Assembly (NCBI RefSeq): GCF_018131185.1
Contig: NZ_JAFCJE010000003.1
Coordinates: forward strand, 744,001 to 808,000
DNA: 64,000 bases
Source of the DNA: Bradyrhizobium diazoefficiens
GTDB taxonomy: Bacteria > Pseudomonadota > Alphaproteobacteria > Rhizobiales > Xanthobacteraceae
Direction: 5' to 3'
The notes beneath the pieces were generated by a model. It was not told the origin of the DNA. It did no database searches and saw nothing but the letters and a program-made list of their open reading frames with translations. Made by a program: the position numbers and the translations under genes. Below, piece after piece: positions 1-8,927 of this stretch. Numbering within the stretch: the stretch's first letter is position 1; the number at the start of each line of letters is the position of its first letter.

Positions 1-232
1 GCCGCGGATGACCCTTCTGGGGCGTATAGAGCCGCGGACCGCCGGTCCACTCGGTGAGATAGCGCTTCAGCACGTCTCGGATCAGGCCGAGGTCGTCTGC
101 ATGCATGGCGCGGATGAGCTTCGCCTCCGGCAGCGTATCCATGCGGTCGTAGAAGCGATCCACGAGGGCGTCGATCGTGCTGCTCCCGCCGATCCGCTCG
201 AACATCGAGGTGGTGACGTCGGTGGAGGTCAT
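1..232 (-). CDS. Group II truncated hemoglobin, C-terminus cut by window edge
   Basis: Only the first 77 codons are inside the window. The N-terminus reads as a group II (trHbO/YjbI type) truncated hemoglobin: a short leader, then FERIGG, the helix segment DRFYDRMDTLPEA, and the family run WTGGPRLY followed by KGHPR near the proximal-histidine region. The family binds O2 or NO through heme in the cytoplasm. The ATG lies 2 bases after the boxR stop, so the two genes are almost surely one transcript. That link suggests a role in oxygen handling for the oxygenase step of the box pathway, which is inference. Family assignment is confident; the rest of the gene is unseen. Confidence 0.85.
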   Translation of the reverse strand, partial: MTSTDVTTSMFERIGGSSTIDALVDRFYDRMDTLPEAKLIRAMHADDLGLIRDVLKRYLTEWTGGPRLYTPQKGHPR

Positions 233-234
233 CG

Positions 235-1143
235 CTACAGCGCCACGCTGCGCAGACCGAAGCTGCGGGCTTCGTTCTGCAGCACCGGCCGCACTGCATC
301 GATCAACCGCGCGGCGGCCGCATCGACGCTGAGCCCCGCGGTATCCACCACCGCCGTCGCACGCGAATAGAGCGGCTCGCGGCTGAGCAGGATGTTGCGC
401 AGCTCGGCCATTGCGGAGCGGTCGTCGGCCATCGGCCGCAAATCGCCCTGGCGGCGGACGCGGGCCATGTGCTCTTCCGGCTCGGCCTTCAGCCAGATCG
501 TGTAGAACGAGGTCAGGATCTGGTCGAAGGTCAGGGGCTCCGAGACGATGCCGCCGCCGGTCGCCAGCACCATCAGCTCGTTGCGCGCGAGCAGCTGCTG
601 CAGCGCCGCCTGCTCCATGCGGCGAAAGCCTTCCTGGCCGTAGAGCGCGATGATCTCGGCGACGGAGAGCCCGTTCTGCTGCTCGACCTCCTTGTTGAGC
701 TCGACGAAGCTCCAGCCGATCTTCTTCGCCAGCATTCGGCCAAGCGTCGATTTGCCGGCGCCGCGCAGGCCGATCAGCGCGATGCCGCAGAACGGCGCGC
801 GCCGCGGCGCGGTTGCACTGCCGCCCGCGAGCAGATCTTTTGCTTGCGCGATCTGCGCCGGCGTTGCCTTGCGCAACAGATCGCGAAACATCTGCCAGTC
901 CGGTGTCGGTTCGGCGGAGGGAAGCAAGTCTTCGAGATGAGCGCCCATGGCGTCGGAGACGCGGCGGAGCAGCACGATCGAGACATTGCCCTTGCCGCTC
1001 TCGAGCTGCGCGATGTAGCGCTCCGAGATTCCTGATACCTTGGCGAGCACCTTGCGCGACATGCCGCGCAACGCGCGCATGGTGCGCACGCGTTGGCCGA
1101 GCTGTTCGAGGAATCGGGATTCGGCGTCGGGACTGTCGGTCAT
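235..1143 (-). CDS. boxR: BoxR/BzdR-type benzoyl-CoA-responsive repressor (XRE HTH plus shikimate-kinase-like domain)
   Basis: The 302-residue protein has an XRE helix-turn-helix at about residues 16-70 and a shikimate-kinase-like domain from about residue 118 with P-loop GLRGAGKS (125-132). This fusion is the hallmark of BzdR/BoxR, cytoplasmic repressors of benzoate pathways that are released by benzoyl-CoA. The segment where true shikimate kinases carry a DxD metal/shikimate motif reads FVELNKEVE here, so the domain probably binds ligand without kinase activity. The gene is divergent from the benzoate-CoA ligase gene and precedes the hemoglobin gene by 2 bases. A start at the ATG ending at 1143 places the HTH at the expected distance from the N-terminus. 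Confidence 0.93.
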   Translation of the reverse strand: MTDSPDAESRFLEQLGQRVRTMRALRGMSRKVLAKVSGISERYIAQLESGKGNVSIVLLRRVSDAMGAHLEDLLPSAEPTPDWQMFRDLLRKATPAQIAQAKDLLAGGSATAPRRAPFCGIALIGLRGAGKSTLGRMLAKKIGWSFVELNKEVEQQNGLSVAEIIALYGQEGFRRMEQAALQQLLARNELMVLATGGGIVSEPLTFDQILTSFYTIWLKAEPEEHMARVRRQGDLRPMADDRSAMAELRNILLSREPLYSRATAVVDTAGLSVDAAAARLIDAVRPVLQNEARSFGLRSVAL

Positions 1144-1199
1144 GAGCCTTCTTTGAGGGGATGTCTTCTTGAAGGAGGTCCTGCGGCGCGTTTTAATGA

Positions 1200-1228
1200 A
1201 ACATAATGCCTGCTGGCATTGACAGCAA
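1200..1228 (-). promoter_or_regulatory. Candidate boxR promoter with an inverted repeat in its spacer
   Basis: On the minus strand, TTGCTG (1223-1228) and TATGTT (1200-1205) sit 17 bases apart. The perfect inverted repeat AATGCC-TGCT-GGCATT (1205-1220) fills the spacer, a position suited to repression. A second palindrome, GAATTATAATTC, lies at 1250-1261 close to the start of the ligase gene. The promoter calls are by eye and the -35 match is weak. Confidence 0.4.
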
Positions 1229-1281
1229 GCCGCCGCAGTGTCTTTCTATGAATTATAATTCTAAATTCGAGGGGGACGTCC

Positions 1282-2823
1282 GTGAGCGAGGGATCCTATA
1301 ACGCGGTGACCTGGCTGCTCGACCGTAACGTCGAGGAGGGCCGTGGCAACCAGCTGGCCTTCGACGACACCGTTTCGCAGCTCACCTATGGCGAGCTTCA
1401 GCGCCAGACCCGCCGCGCGGCGAACATGCTGCGCCGGCTCGGCGTTCGCCGCGAGGAGCGCGTGGCGATGATCATGCTCGATACGGTCGATTTCCCGATC
1501 GTGTTCCTGGGCGCGATCCGCGCCGGCATCGTGCCGGTGCCGCTCAACACGCTGCTGACCGCGGATCAATACGCCTACATCCTCGCCGATTGCCGCGCGC
1601 GCGTGCTGTTCGTCTCCGAAGCACTCTATCCCGTCATCAAGGACGTGGTCGGCCGCATGCCCGATCTCGAGCATGTCGTGGTCTCCGGTGCCAAGCAGAA
1701 CGGCCACAAGCAGCTCGCCGAGGAGATCGCGGGCGAGAGCGACCAATTCACCACCGCCGCGACGCATCCGGACGAGCCCGCGTTCTGGCTCTACTCGTCG
1801 GGGTCGACAGGCATGCCCAAGGGCGTGCGCCATATCCATTCCAATTTGCAGGCGACTGCGGACACCTACGCCAAGCAGGTGCTGGGCATCCGCGAGAGCG
1901 ACGTGTGTCTCTCCGCCGCAAAGCTGTTCTTCGCCTATGGTCTCGGCAACGCGCTGACCTTCCCGATGTCGGTCGGCGCCAGCGTGATCCTCAACAGCGA
2001 GCGGCCGACGCCGGCGCGCATGTTCGACCTGATGAACCGCTACAACCCCTCGATCTTCTATGGCGTGCCGACGCTGTTCGCCGCGATGCTCAACGACGAG
2101 ACGATGAAGGCCGAGCGCGGCGGCAAGGCCTTGCGCATCTGCACCTCGGCCGGCGAGGCGCTGCCGGAATCCGTCGGCAACAGCTGGAAGGCGCGCTTCG
2201 GCGTCGACATTCTCGACGGCGTCGGCTCCACCGAGCTGTTGCACATCTTCCTGTCGAACGCGCCGGGGGACATCAAATACGGCTCATCGGGCAAGCCGGT
2301 GCCGGGCTATGCGGTGCGGCTCGTCAACGAGGCCGGCCAGGACGTCGCCGACGGCGAGGTCGGCGAGCTGCTGGTCGATGCGCCTTCGGCCGGCGAGGGC
2401 TACTGGAACCAGCGCCATAAAAGCCGCCGCACCTTCGAGGGGCCGTGGACCCGCACCGGCGACAAATATGTCCGCGACGGCGAGGGCCGCTACACCTTCT
2501 GCGGCCGCGCCGATGACATGTTCAAGGTCTCCGGCATCTGGGTCTCGCCGTTCGAAGTCGAAAGCGCGCTGATCACCCATCCCGCCGTGCTGGAAGCCGC
2601 CGTCGTGCCCGAGGCCGATCCGGAAGGATTGCTGAAGCCGAAGGCCTTCGTCGTGCTGCGTCCTGGCGCGACGACGAAGGATCTGCAGGACATGCTCAAG
2701 GAGCACGTCAAGCAGAAGATCGGCCCATGGAAATATCCGCGCTGGATCGACGTGGTGGACTCGCTGCCGAAAACGGCGACGGGGAAGATCCAGCGGTTCA
2801 AATTGCGTGAGGGCGCGAATTGA
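1282..2823 (+). CDS. bclA: Benzoate-CoA ligase
   Basis: This 513-residue ANL-family enzyme activates benzoate to benzoyl-CoA using ATP and CoA, the entry step of the box pathway. It carries the AMP-binding loop YSSGSTGMPKG (about residues 170-180), the aromatic-substrate segment FFAYGLGNALTFP typical of benzoate-CoA ligases, and the C-terminal catalytic lysine motif KTATGKIQRFKLRE. The start is a GTG with GAGGGGGA about 7 bases upstream; no ATG is better placed. It is divergent from boxR and leads the rightward box genes. It could accept related hydroxy- or fluoro-benzoates, which sequence alone does not settle. Confidence 0.93.
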   Translation: MSEGSYNAVTWLLDRNVEEGRGNQLAFDDTVSQLTYGELQRQTRRAANMLRRLGVRREERVAMIMLDTVDFPIVFLGAIRAGIVPVPLNTLLTADQYAYILADCRARVLFVSEALYPVIKDVVGRMPDLEHVVVSGAKQNGHKQLAEEIAGESDQFTTAATHPDEPAFWLYSSGSTGMPKGVRHIHSNLQATADTYAKQVLGIRESDVCLSAAKLFFAYGLGNALTFPMSVGASVILNSERPTPARMFDLMNRYNPSIFYGVPTLFAAMLNDETMKAERGGKALRICTSAGEALPESVGNSWKARFGVDILDGVGSTELLHIFLSNAPGDIKYGSSGKPVPGYAVRLVNEAGQDVADGEVGELLVDAPSAGEGYWNQRHKSRRTFEGPWTRTGDKYVRDGEGRYTFCGRADDMFKVSGIWVSPFEVESALITHPAVLEAAVVPEADPEGLLKPKAFVVLRPGATTKDLQDMLKEHVKQKIGPWKYPRWIDVVDSLPKTATGKIQRFKLREGAN

Positions 2824-2870
2824 GATTGCACATGCTGTGCCGAGAGCGGTCACCGCAAACTCCGTTGCGC

Positions 2871-2894
2871 TCCCTCCCCCGCAAGGGGGAGGGA
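2871..2894. repeat. G/C-rich hairpin repeat between ligase and hydrolase genes
   Basis: TCCCTCCCCC, GCAA loop and GGGGGAGGGA form a perfect 10-bp stem. No T-run follows, so it is not a standard terminator; it resembles short palindromic repeats scattered in Bradyrhizobium genomes. Confidence 0.7.
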
Positions 2895-2957
2895 ACCACT
2901 GAGCGAGTGGCGCGTGACTGCGTCCCACGTTGGATACGACGGAAGAAGAGTGACACC

Positions 2958-3776
2958 ATGACCAACCTCACCCCCACCGGCTTCCTCAGCATCGGCAACG
3001 CCAGCCTCGAATACAAATGGCTGGCGCCGGCCTCTGCGGACGCCCCCACCATCGTCATGCTCCACGAAGGCCTCGGCTCGGTCGGACAGTGGGGCGACTT
3101 TCCGGAAAAGCTCCAGCAAGCCACCGGTGCCGGCATCTTCGCTTATTCGCGTGCGGGCTACGGCCAATCGAGCAAGGTGACGTTGCCGCGACCGCTGGAT
3201 TACATGCAGCGCGAGGCGCTGGACGTGCTGCCGAAGCTGCTCGATGCGATCGGCTTCAGGTGCGGCCTGCTGCTCGGCCATTCCGACGGCGCCTCGATCG
3301 CGACGATCTATGCCGGCGCGCACCAGGATCATCGCCTGAGCGGCCTCGTGCTGATTGCGCCGCATTTCATCGTCGAGGACATCTCGGTCGCGTCCATCGC
3401 CGCGATCAAGACTGCTTACGAGACCACGGACCTCAAGGCCAAGCTCGCGCGCTGGCACAAGGACGTCGACAACGCCTTCTATGGCTGGAACGGCGCCTGG
3501 CTCGATCCGGAGTTCCGCGATTGGGACATCTCGGAATACCTTGCCTATATCCGCGTTCCCGTCCTGATCCTGCAAGGCGAAAACGACCAATATGGGACAT
3601 TGCGGCAGGTCGAAATCGCGCAGGAAGAGTGTTACTGTCCGGTAGATATTAAAGTCATTTCAGACGCGGGACATTCCCCGCATCGTGAAGCGCCGGGGGC
3701 GACGCTTGACGCGATTGAGCAATTTGCAAAAGCGGCCCTGCGCGACGATCAGGGACTCCAGGGACGCGCCGCATGA
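2958..3776 (+). CDS. Alpha/beta hydrolase of the box cluster
   Basis: The 272-residue protein has an alpha/beta hydrolase fold. The nucleophile elbow GHSDG is near residue 110, the acid is probably the Asp in QGENDQYG, and the histidine is in DAGHSPHRE. No signal peptide is visible, so it should act in the cytoplasm. Hydrolases like this accompany box genes in several proteobacteria and have been suggested to clear lactone or CoA-ester by-products of ring cleavage; the substrate here is unknown. The chosen ATG follows GAAGAAGAG and begins the recognisable N-terminal strand. The next gene starts 18 bases downstream. Confidence 0.8.
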   Translation: MTNLTPTGFLSIGNASLEYKWLAPASADAPTIVMLHEGLGSVGQWGDFPEKLQQATGAGIFAYSRAGYGQSSKVTLPRPLDYMQREALDVLPKLLDAIGFRCGLLLGHSDGASIATIYAGAHQDHRLSGLVLIAPHFIVEDISVASIAAIKTAYETTDLKAKLARWHKDVDNAFYGWNGAWLDPEFRDWDISEYLAYIRVPVLILQGENDQYGTLRQVEIAQEECYCPVDIKVISDAGHSPHREAPGATLDAIEQFAKAALRDDQGLQGRAA

Positions 3777-3794
3777 CCATGCGGAGGCACATCG

Positions 3795-4319
3795 ATGAAT
3801 GTGCCTTCACATGCGACCCGCCCGTTGCCGTGGCCGCAATGGGCCTATGTCCCGGGCGAGACCGGTGCGGTGGATGCCGATTTCGAGACGCTTGGTCTGG
3901 CCAAGGCGATGGTGCCATCGGCCTTCCGCGGCTACGTGCCGGCGCGCCATCCGGCGCTGCGCTACGGACTTGCGCTCAACGACCGCGGCTATTTCTGGGA
4001 AGCACAGGAAGTGCTGGAGGCGGTATGGGCCGCCGCGCCCCAAGGCGGCCGCGAGCGCGTTCTGCTGCGCGCTTGCATCTACATCACCAACGCCAATTTG
4101 CGGCTGCGGATGCAGCGCGCGCGCTCGGCCGCGCGGCTGTTCGGGGACGCGTTCGGAGAGTTGCGGGCTCTGAATTCCCGCAAGGCGGCTGCGGCCGGCG
4201 ACGGCTTCGTGGAGACCTTCCCTGTCCCGGCCCTGGTCGCGCTGTTGCAAGCCAAGCTCGGCCGTTCCCAGCTCTCCAAGGCAGACTGGATCGCACTCGG
4301 GGCGACCGTGCGGTCCTGA
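3795..4319 (+). CDS. DUF309 family protein
   Basis: This is a 174-residue protein with a DUF309 core: HPALRYGLALNDRGYFWEAQEVLEAVW at about residues 49-75 (the family signature is an acidic WEAHE/FEAHE-type helix followed by W), then a helix rich in Arg and Leu. The biochemical role of DUF309 is not known; the helical core is thought to bind something through its conserved acidic and histidine-like positions. It lies 18 bases after the hydrolase gene and in front of boxC, so it belongs to the box cluster. Another ATG overlaps the hydrolase stop in a different frame, but that frame has no family match. Confidence 0.75.
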   Translation: MNVPSHATRPLPWPQWAYVPGETGAVDADFETLGLAKAMVPSAFRGYVPARHPALRYGLALNDRGYFWEAQEVLEAVWAAAPQGGRERVLLRACIYITNANLRLRMQRARSAARLFGDAFGELRALNSRKAAAAGDGFVETFPVPALVALLQAKLGRSQLSKADWIALGATVRS

Positions 4320-4335
4320 GGCGCCATGAAACAAA

Positions 4336-4413
4336 ATGCATGTGAGTCTGGTTAAGGGCTAGACGCGCTCGAAAAGATGCACTATTGTGCATCTAGCGCT
4401 ACGGCGAAATGCA
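4336..4413. promoter_or_regulatory. Putative BoxR operator region upstream of boxC
   Basis: A perfect dyad GATGCAC-TATT-GTGCATC lies at 4376-4393 and contains TGCA-N6-TGCA. Two more TGCA cores lie at 4337-4340 (inside ATGCAT) and 4410-4413. BzdR-type regulators are known to bind TGCA-containing repeats, and boxR is in this cluster, so these are probable BoxR sites controlling boxC and boxB. Assignment rests on the motif and context only. Confidence 0.65.
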
Positions 4414-4436
4414 ATAATCAAGCTCAGGGATGACCC

Positions 4437-6125
4437 ATGGCCGGGGAAGATCGGCGCCTCGCAGGCGGCGCGACATTCATCGATTTCCAGACCGAACCGT
4501 CCCGCTACAAGCACTGGAAGCTGGCGGTCGAGGGCGACGTCGCGACGCTGACCATGGACGTCGACGAGAACGGCGGCCTGTTCGAAGGTTATCTGCTCAA
4601 GCTCAATTCCTATGATCTCGGCGTCGACATCGAGCTTGCCGACGCGGTCCAGCGCCTGCGCTTCGAGCATCCCGAGGTGAAGGTCGTGGTGATGCGCTCG
4701 GCCAAGAACCGCGTGTTCTGCGCCGGCGCCAACATCCGCATGCTCGCGGGCTCCACGCACGCCCATAAGGTGAACTTCTGCAAGTTCACCAACGAGACCC
4801 GCAACGGCATGGAAGACTCCTCGGAGAATTCCGGCCAGCGCTTCATCACCGTCGTGAACGGCTCCGCCGCCGGCGGGGGCTACGAGCTGGCGCTTGCGAC
4901 CGACCATATCATTCTCGCCGACGACGGCTCCTCCGCCGTCGCGCTGCCCGAGGTGCCGCTGCTCGCGGTGCTGCCGGGCACCGGTGGACTCACGCGCGTC
5001 GTCGACAAGCGCAAGGTGCGCCGCGACCACGCCGATTTCTTCTGCACCATCGAGGAGGGCGTGAAGGGCAAGCGCGCCGTGCAATGGCGCCTCGTCGACG
5101 AGATCGCGCCGAACTCGAAGCTCGAGGCCAGGATCGCCGAGCGCGCCAGGGAATTCGCGGATCAATCGCAGCGCAAGGGCAGCGGCAAGGGCATCGCGCT
5201 GACGCCGCTCAAGCGCCTGATCGACCAGACCAGCATCCGCTACGGCTTCGTCACCGTCGACATCGACCGCACGGCCCGCATCGCCACGATCTCGATCAAG
5301 GCGCCAGAGGCCGCGCCGCCCGCCGACATCGACGGCATGATGGCGCAGGGGGCTTCGTTCTGGCCGCTCCAGGTCGCGCGCGAGATCGACGACGCCATCC
5401 TGCACTTGCGCATCAACGAGCTCGAGATCGCCATGCTGGTTTTCAAGAGTCATGGCGATCGCGCTCATGTGCTGGCCTGCGATGCCTTCCTCGAAGCCAA
5501 CAAGGCGCACTGGCTGGTCAATGAGATCCGCCACTACTGGAAGCGCGTGCTCAAGCGCATCGACGTCACCTCGCGCACGCTGGTGACGCTGGTCGAGCCC
5601 GGCTCCTGCTTTGCCGGCACGCTCGCCGAGCTCGTCTTCGCCGCCGACCGCTCCTACATGCTGATCGGCACGCGCCAGGGCGACAACCGTCCGCCGCCGT
5701 CGATCGAGCTCTCCGCCATGAACTTCGGCCCCTACCCGATGAGCCATGGCCTGACGCGGCTGCAATCGCGCTTCCAGGCCGATCCGGCCGACATCGAGCG
5801 GGCGGAAGCCACGCTCGGGACCTCGCTCGATGCCGAACAGGCCGAAGAGCTCGGCCTCGTCACCTTCGCGCTCGACGACATCGACTGGGACGACGAGGTC
5901 CGTGTGTTTCTCGAGGAGCGCGCCAGCTTCTCGCCCGACAGTCTCACCGGCATGGAGGCGAGCCTGCGCTTCGTCGGGCCCGAGACGATGGAATCAAAGA
6001 TCTTCGCGCGCCTCACCGCCTGGCAGAACTGGATCTTCCAGCGTCCCAACGCGGTCGGCGAGGAAGGCGCGCTGCGCCGCTACGGCAGCGGCCAGAAGCC
6101 GAAATTCGATATGACGCGGGTGTAA
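4437..6125 (+). CDS. boxC: 2,3-epoxybenzoyl-CoA dihydrolase
   Basis: The 562-residue protein is the length expected for BoxC, which opens the ring of 2,3-epoxybenzoyl-CoA to 3,4-dehydroadipyl-CoA semialdehyde and formate. It is a double crotonase-type protein: the first half shows VFCAGANIRML (about residues 92-102) and the oxyanion-loop region SAAGGGYELALATDHI (about 142-157), and a second crotonase-like half follows from about residue 260. The ATG has AGGGA about 7 bases upstream. It is followed by boxB after a palindromic repeat, and preceded by probable BoxR operators. Confidence 0.94.
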   Translation: MAGEDRRLAGGATFIDFQTEPSRYKHWKLAVEGDVATLTMDVDENGGLFEGYLLKLNSYDLGVDIELADAVQRLRFEHPEVKVVVMRSAKNRVFCAGANIRMLAGSTHAHKVNFCKFTNETRNGMEDSSENSGQRFITVVNGSAAGGGYELALATDHIILADDGSSAVALPEVPLLAVLPGTGGLTRVVDKRKVRRDHADFFCTIEEGVKGKRAVQWRLVDEIAPNSKLEARIAERAREFADQSQRKGSGKGIALTPLKRLIDQTSIRYGFVTVDIDRTARIATISIKAPEAAPPADIDGMMAQGASFWPLQVAREIDDAILHLRINELEIAMLVFKSHGDRAHVLACDAFLEANKAHWLVNEIRHYWKRVLKRIDVTSRTLVTLVEPGSCFAGTLAELVFAADRSYMLIGTRQGDNRPPPSIELSAMNFGPYPMSHGLTRLQSRFQADPADIERAEATLGTSLDAEQAEELGLVTFALDDIDWDDEVRVFLEERASFSPDSLTGMEASLRFVGPETMESKIFARLTAWQNWIFQRPNAVGEEGALRRYGSGQKPKFDMTRV

Positions 6126-6138
6126 CGACATTCACTGC

Positions 6139-6223
6139 GTCATGGCCGGGCTTGTCCCGGCCATCCACGTCCCTGGCGCGACCAAGCAAGAACGTGGATG
6201 CCCGGCACAAGGCCGGGCATGAC
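6139..6223. repeat. Paired-hairpin palindromic repeat (family A) between boxC and boxB
   Basis: Two arms, 6139-6170 and 6192-6223, are near-complements of each other. Each arm also holds its own hairpin (GGCCGGG/CCCGGCC and GCCCGGC/GCCGGGC). The layout GTCAT-hairpin-TCCACGT ... ACGTGGA-hairpin-ATGAC recurs at 7736-7840 and 52076-52158. Confidence 0.85.
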
Positions 6224-6249
6224 GGAAAGAGATCGCAAGGAGCACGGCC

Positions 6250-7701
<1,452 letters not shown>

Positions 7702-7735
7702 GCGTCAGGGGCAGACGCTTTTGCCGCACAAACGG

Positions 7736-7840
7736 TGTCATCACCCGCGAAAGCGGGTGATCCAGTATTCCGGAGACAGACGTAATTCAGCCCGGTAGGC
7801 CGCGGCGTACTGGATGCCCCGCCTTCGCGGGGCATGACAG
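7736..7840. repeat. Paired-hairpin palindromic repeat (family A)
   Basis: The outer arms GTCATCACCCGC...GATCCAGTA and TACTGGATGCCC...GGGGCATGAC carry internal hairpins (CACCCGC-GAAA-GCGGGTG and GCCCCGC-CTTC-GCGGGGC). It lies between the convergent boxB and SDR genes. Confidence 0.85.
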
Positions 7841-7877
7841 CGGAGTGTGAGATGCGGCCTTTGCCAAGCCCCGCCCT

Positions 7878-8678
7878 CTACCCCGCGATCTCCAGCCCGG
7901 CATTCGCGTACACCACACCGCCGTCGACGGCGATGGTGTTGCCGACCACGTAATCGCCCGCGCGCGAGGCGAGATAGATCGCCACCCCTGCCATGTCCTC
8001 GTCGCTTCCGATCCGCCGCGACGGGATGCGCTTTGCGACCTCGTCCGAATGGTCGCGCGCGGCCCGGTTCATGTCGGACTTGAACGCGCCCGGCGCGATC
8101 GCGGTGACGTTGATGTTGTCCTTGATCAGCTTGGTCGCCAGGCGCCGCGTCAGATGGATTACGGCGGCCTTGCTGGCGGCGTAGGAATAGGTCTCGCCCG
8201 GATTGACGAAGATGCCGTCGACCGAGGCGATGTTGATCACCTTCGCCGGACGTTCTGCGCTTGCGGCCGCGCGCAGCGGCTTCGCCAGGGCCTTGGTCAG
8301 GAAGAACAGCGACTTGACGTTGAGGTCCATCACCTTGTCCCAGCCGCTTTCGGGGAACTCGTCGAACTCCGCGCCCCAGGCAGCTCCGGCATTGTTGACG
8401 AGGATGTCGAGCTTCGGCTCCAGCTTGATGATTTCGGAGGCGAGCCTGTCGCAACCTTCGACGGTGGAGATGTCGATCGGCAGCGCGATGCATTCGCCGT
8501 CATATTGCGCGGTGAGCTCCTTGGCGGTCGCCTCGCACGGTCCGGCCTTGCGCGCGGTGATGTAGACCTTTGCGGCGCCGGCGCTGAGAAATCCCGCCGC
8601 AATCATCTTGCCGATGCCGCGCGAGCCGCCGGTCACCAGCGCGATGCGGCCTTTGAGCGAAAACAGGTCGTTGAACAT
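7878..8678 (-). CDS. Short-chain dehydrogenase/reductase
   Basis: The 266-residue SDR has the classical cofactor motif TGGSRGIG near residue 14, NNAGAAWG for the active-site Asn strand, and the catalytic YAASK with the upstream Ser. It ends with a family-typical VVGNTIAVDGG. The cofactor and substrate cannot be told with confidence; similar proteins are annotated as acetoacetyl-CoA or gluconate-type reductases. The start at 8678 has AAGGGAGG about 4 bases upstream and gives the usual N-terminal length before the Rossmann strand. It stands alone between two palindromic repeats. Confidence 0.88.
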   Translation of the reverse strand: MFNDLFSLKGRIALVTGGSRGIGKMIAAGFLSAGAAKVYITARKAGPCEATAKELTAQYDGECIALPIDISTVEGCDRLASEIIKLEPKLDILVNNAGAAWGAEFDEFPESGWDKVMDLNVKSLFFLTKALAKPLRAAASAERPAKVINIASVDGIFVNPGETYSYAASKAAVIHLTRRLATKLIKDNINVTAIAPGAFKSDMNRAARDHSDEVAKRIPSRRIGSDEDMAGVAIYLASRAGDYVVGNTIAVDGGVVYANAGLEIAG

Positions 8679-8781
8679 GGGGCCTCCCTTGGTTGGCGCT
8701 GTTTTGGGCGGGGAGGCGAGGGGAGTCAAGGAAGGGGCAGGGGATGGGGAACGTGGCGCGACGGCGCTTCGACTCACTCGA

Positions 8782-8911
8782 TGTCGTCCCCGCGCACGCG
8801 GGGACCCATAACCCCAGGGAGCAGTTTGGCGAAGATTCGTCGATCGGGACTGCTACCAACCGAGATCGATAAATTCCGCGGTATGGGTCCCTGCTTTCGC
8901 AGGGACGACAG
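8782..8911. repeat. Long palindromic repeat (family B)
   Basis: The ends TGTCGTCCCCGCGCACGCGG and GTCCCTGCTTTCGCAGGGAC are followed or preceded by GACCCATA/TATGGGTC arms, so the whole unit can fold back on itself. Related copies lie at 20200-20346 and 23543-23695. Confidence 0.8.
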
Positions 8912-8927
8912 CGGGATTGGAGCGCGC

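Noticed and set aside
3773-4345. ATGA overlap suggesting a different start frame after the alpha/beta hydrolase gene
   Set aside because: The frame there has no family match; the DUF309 frame from 3795 does.
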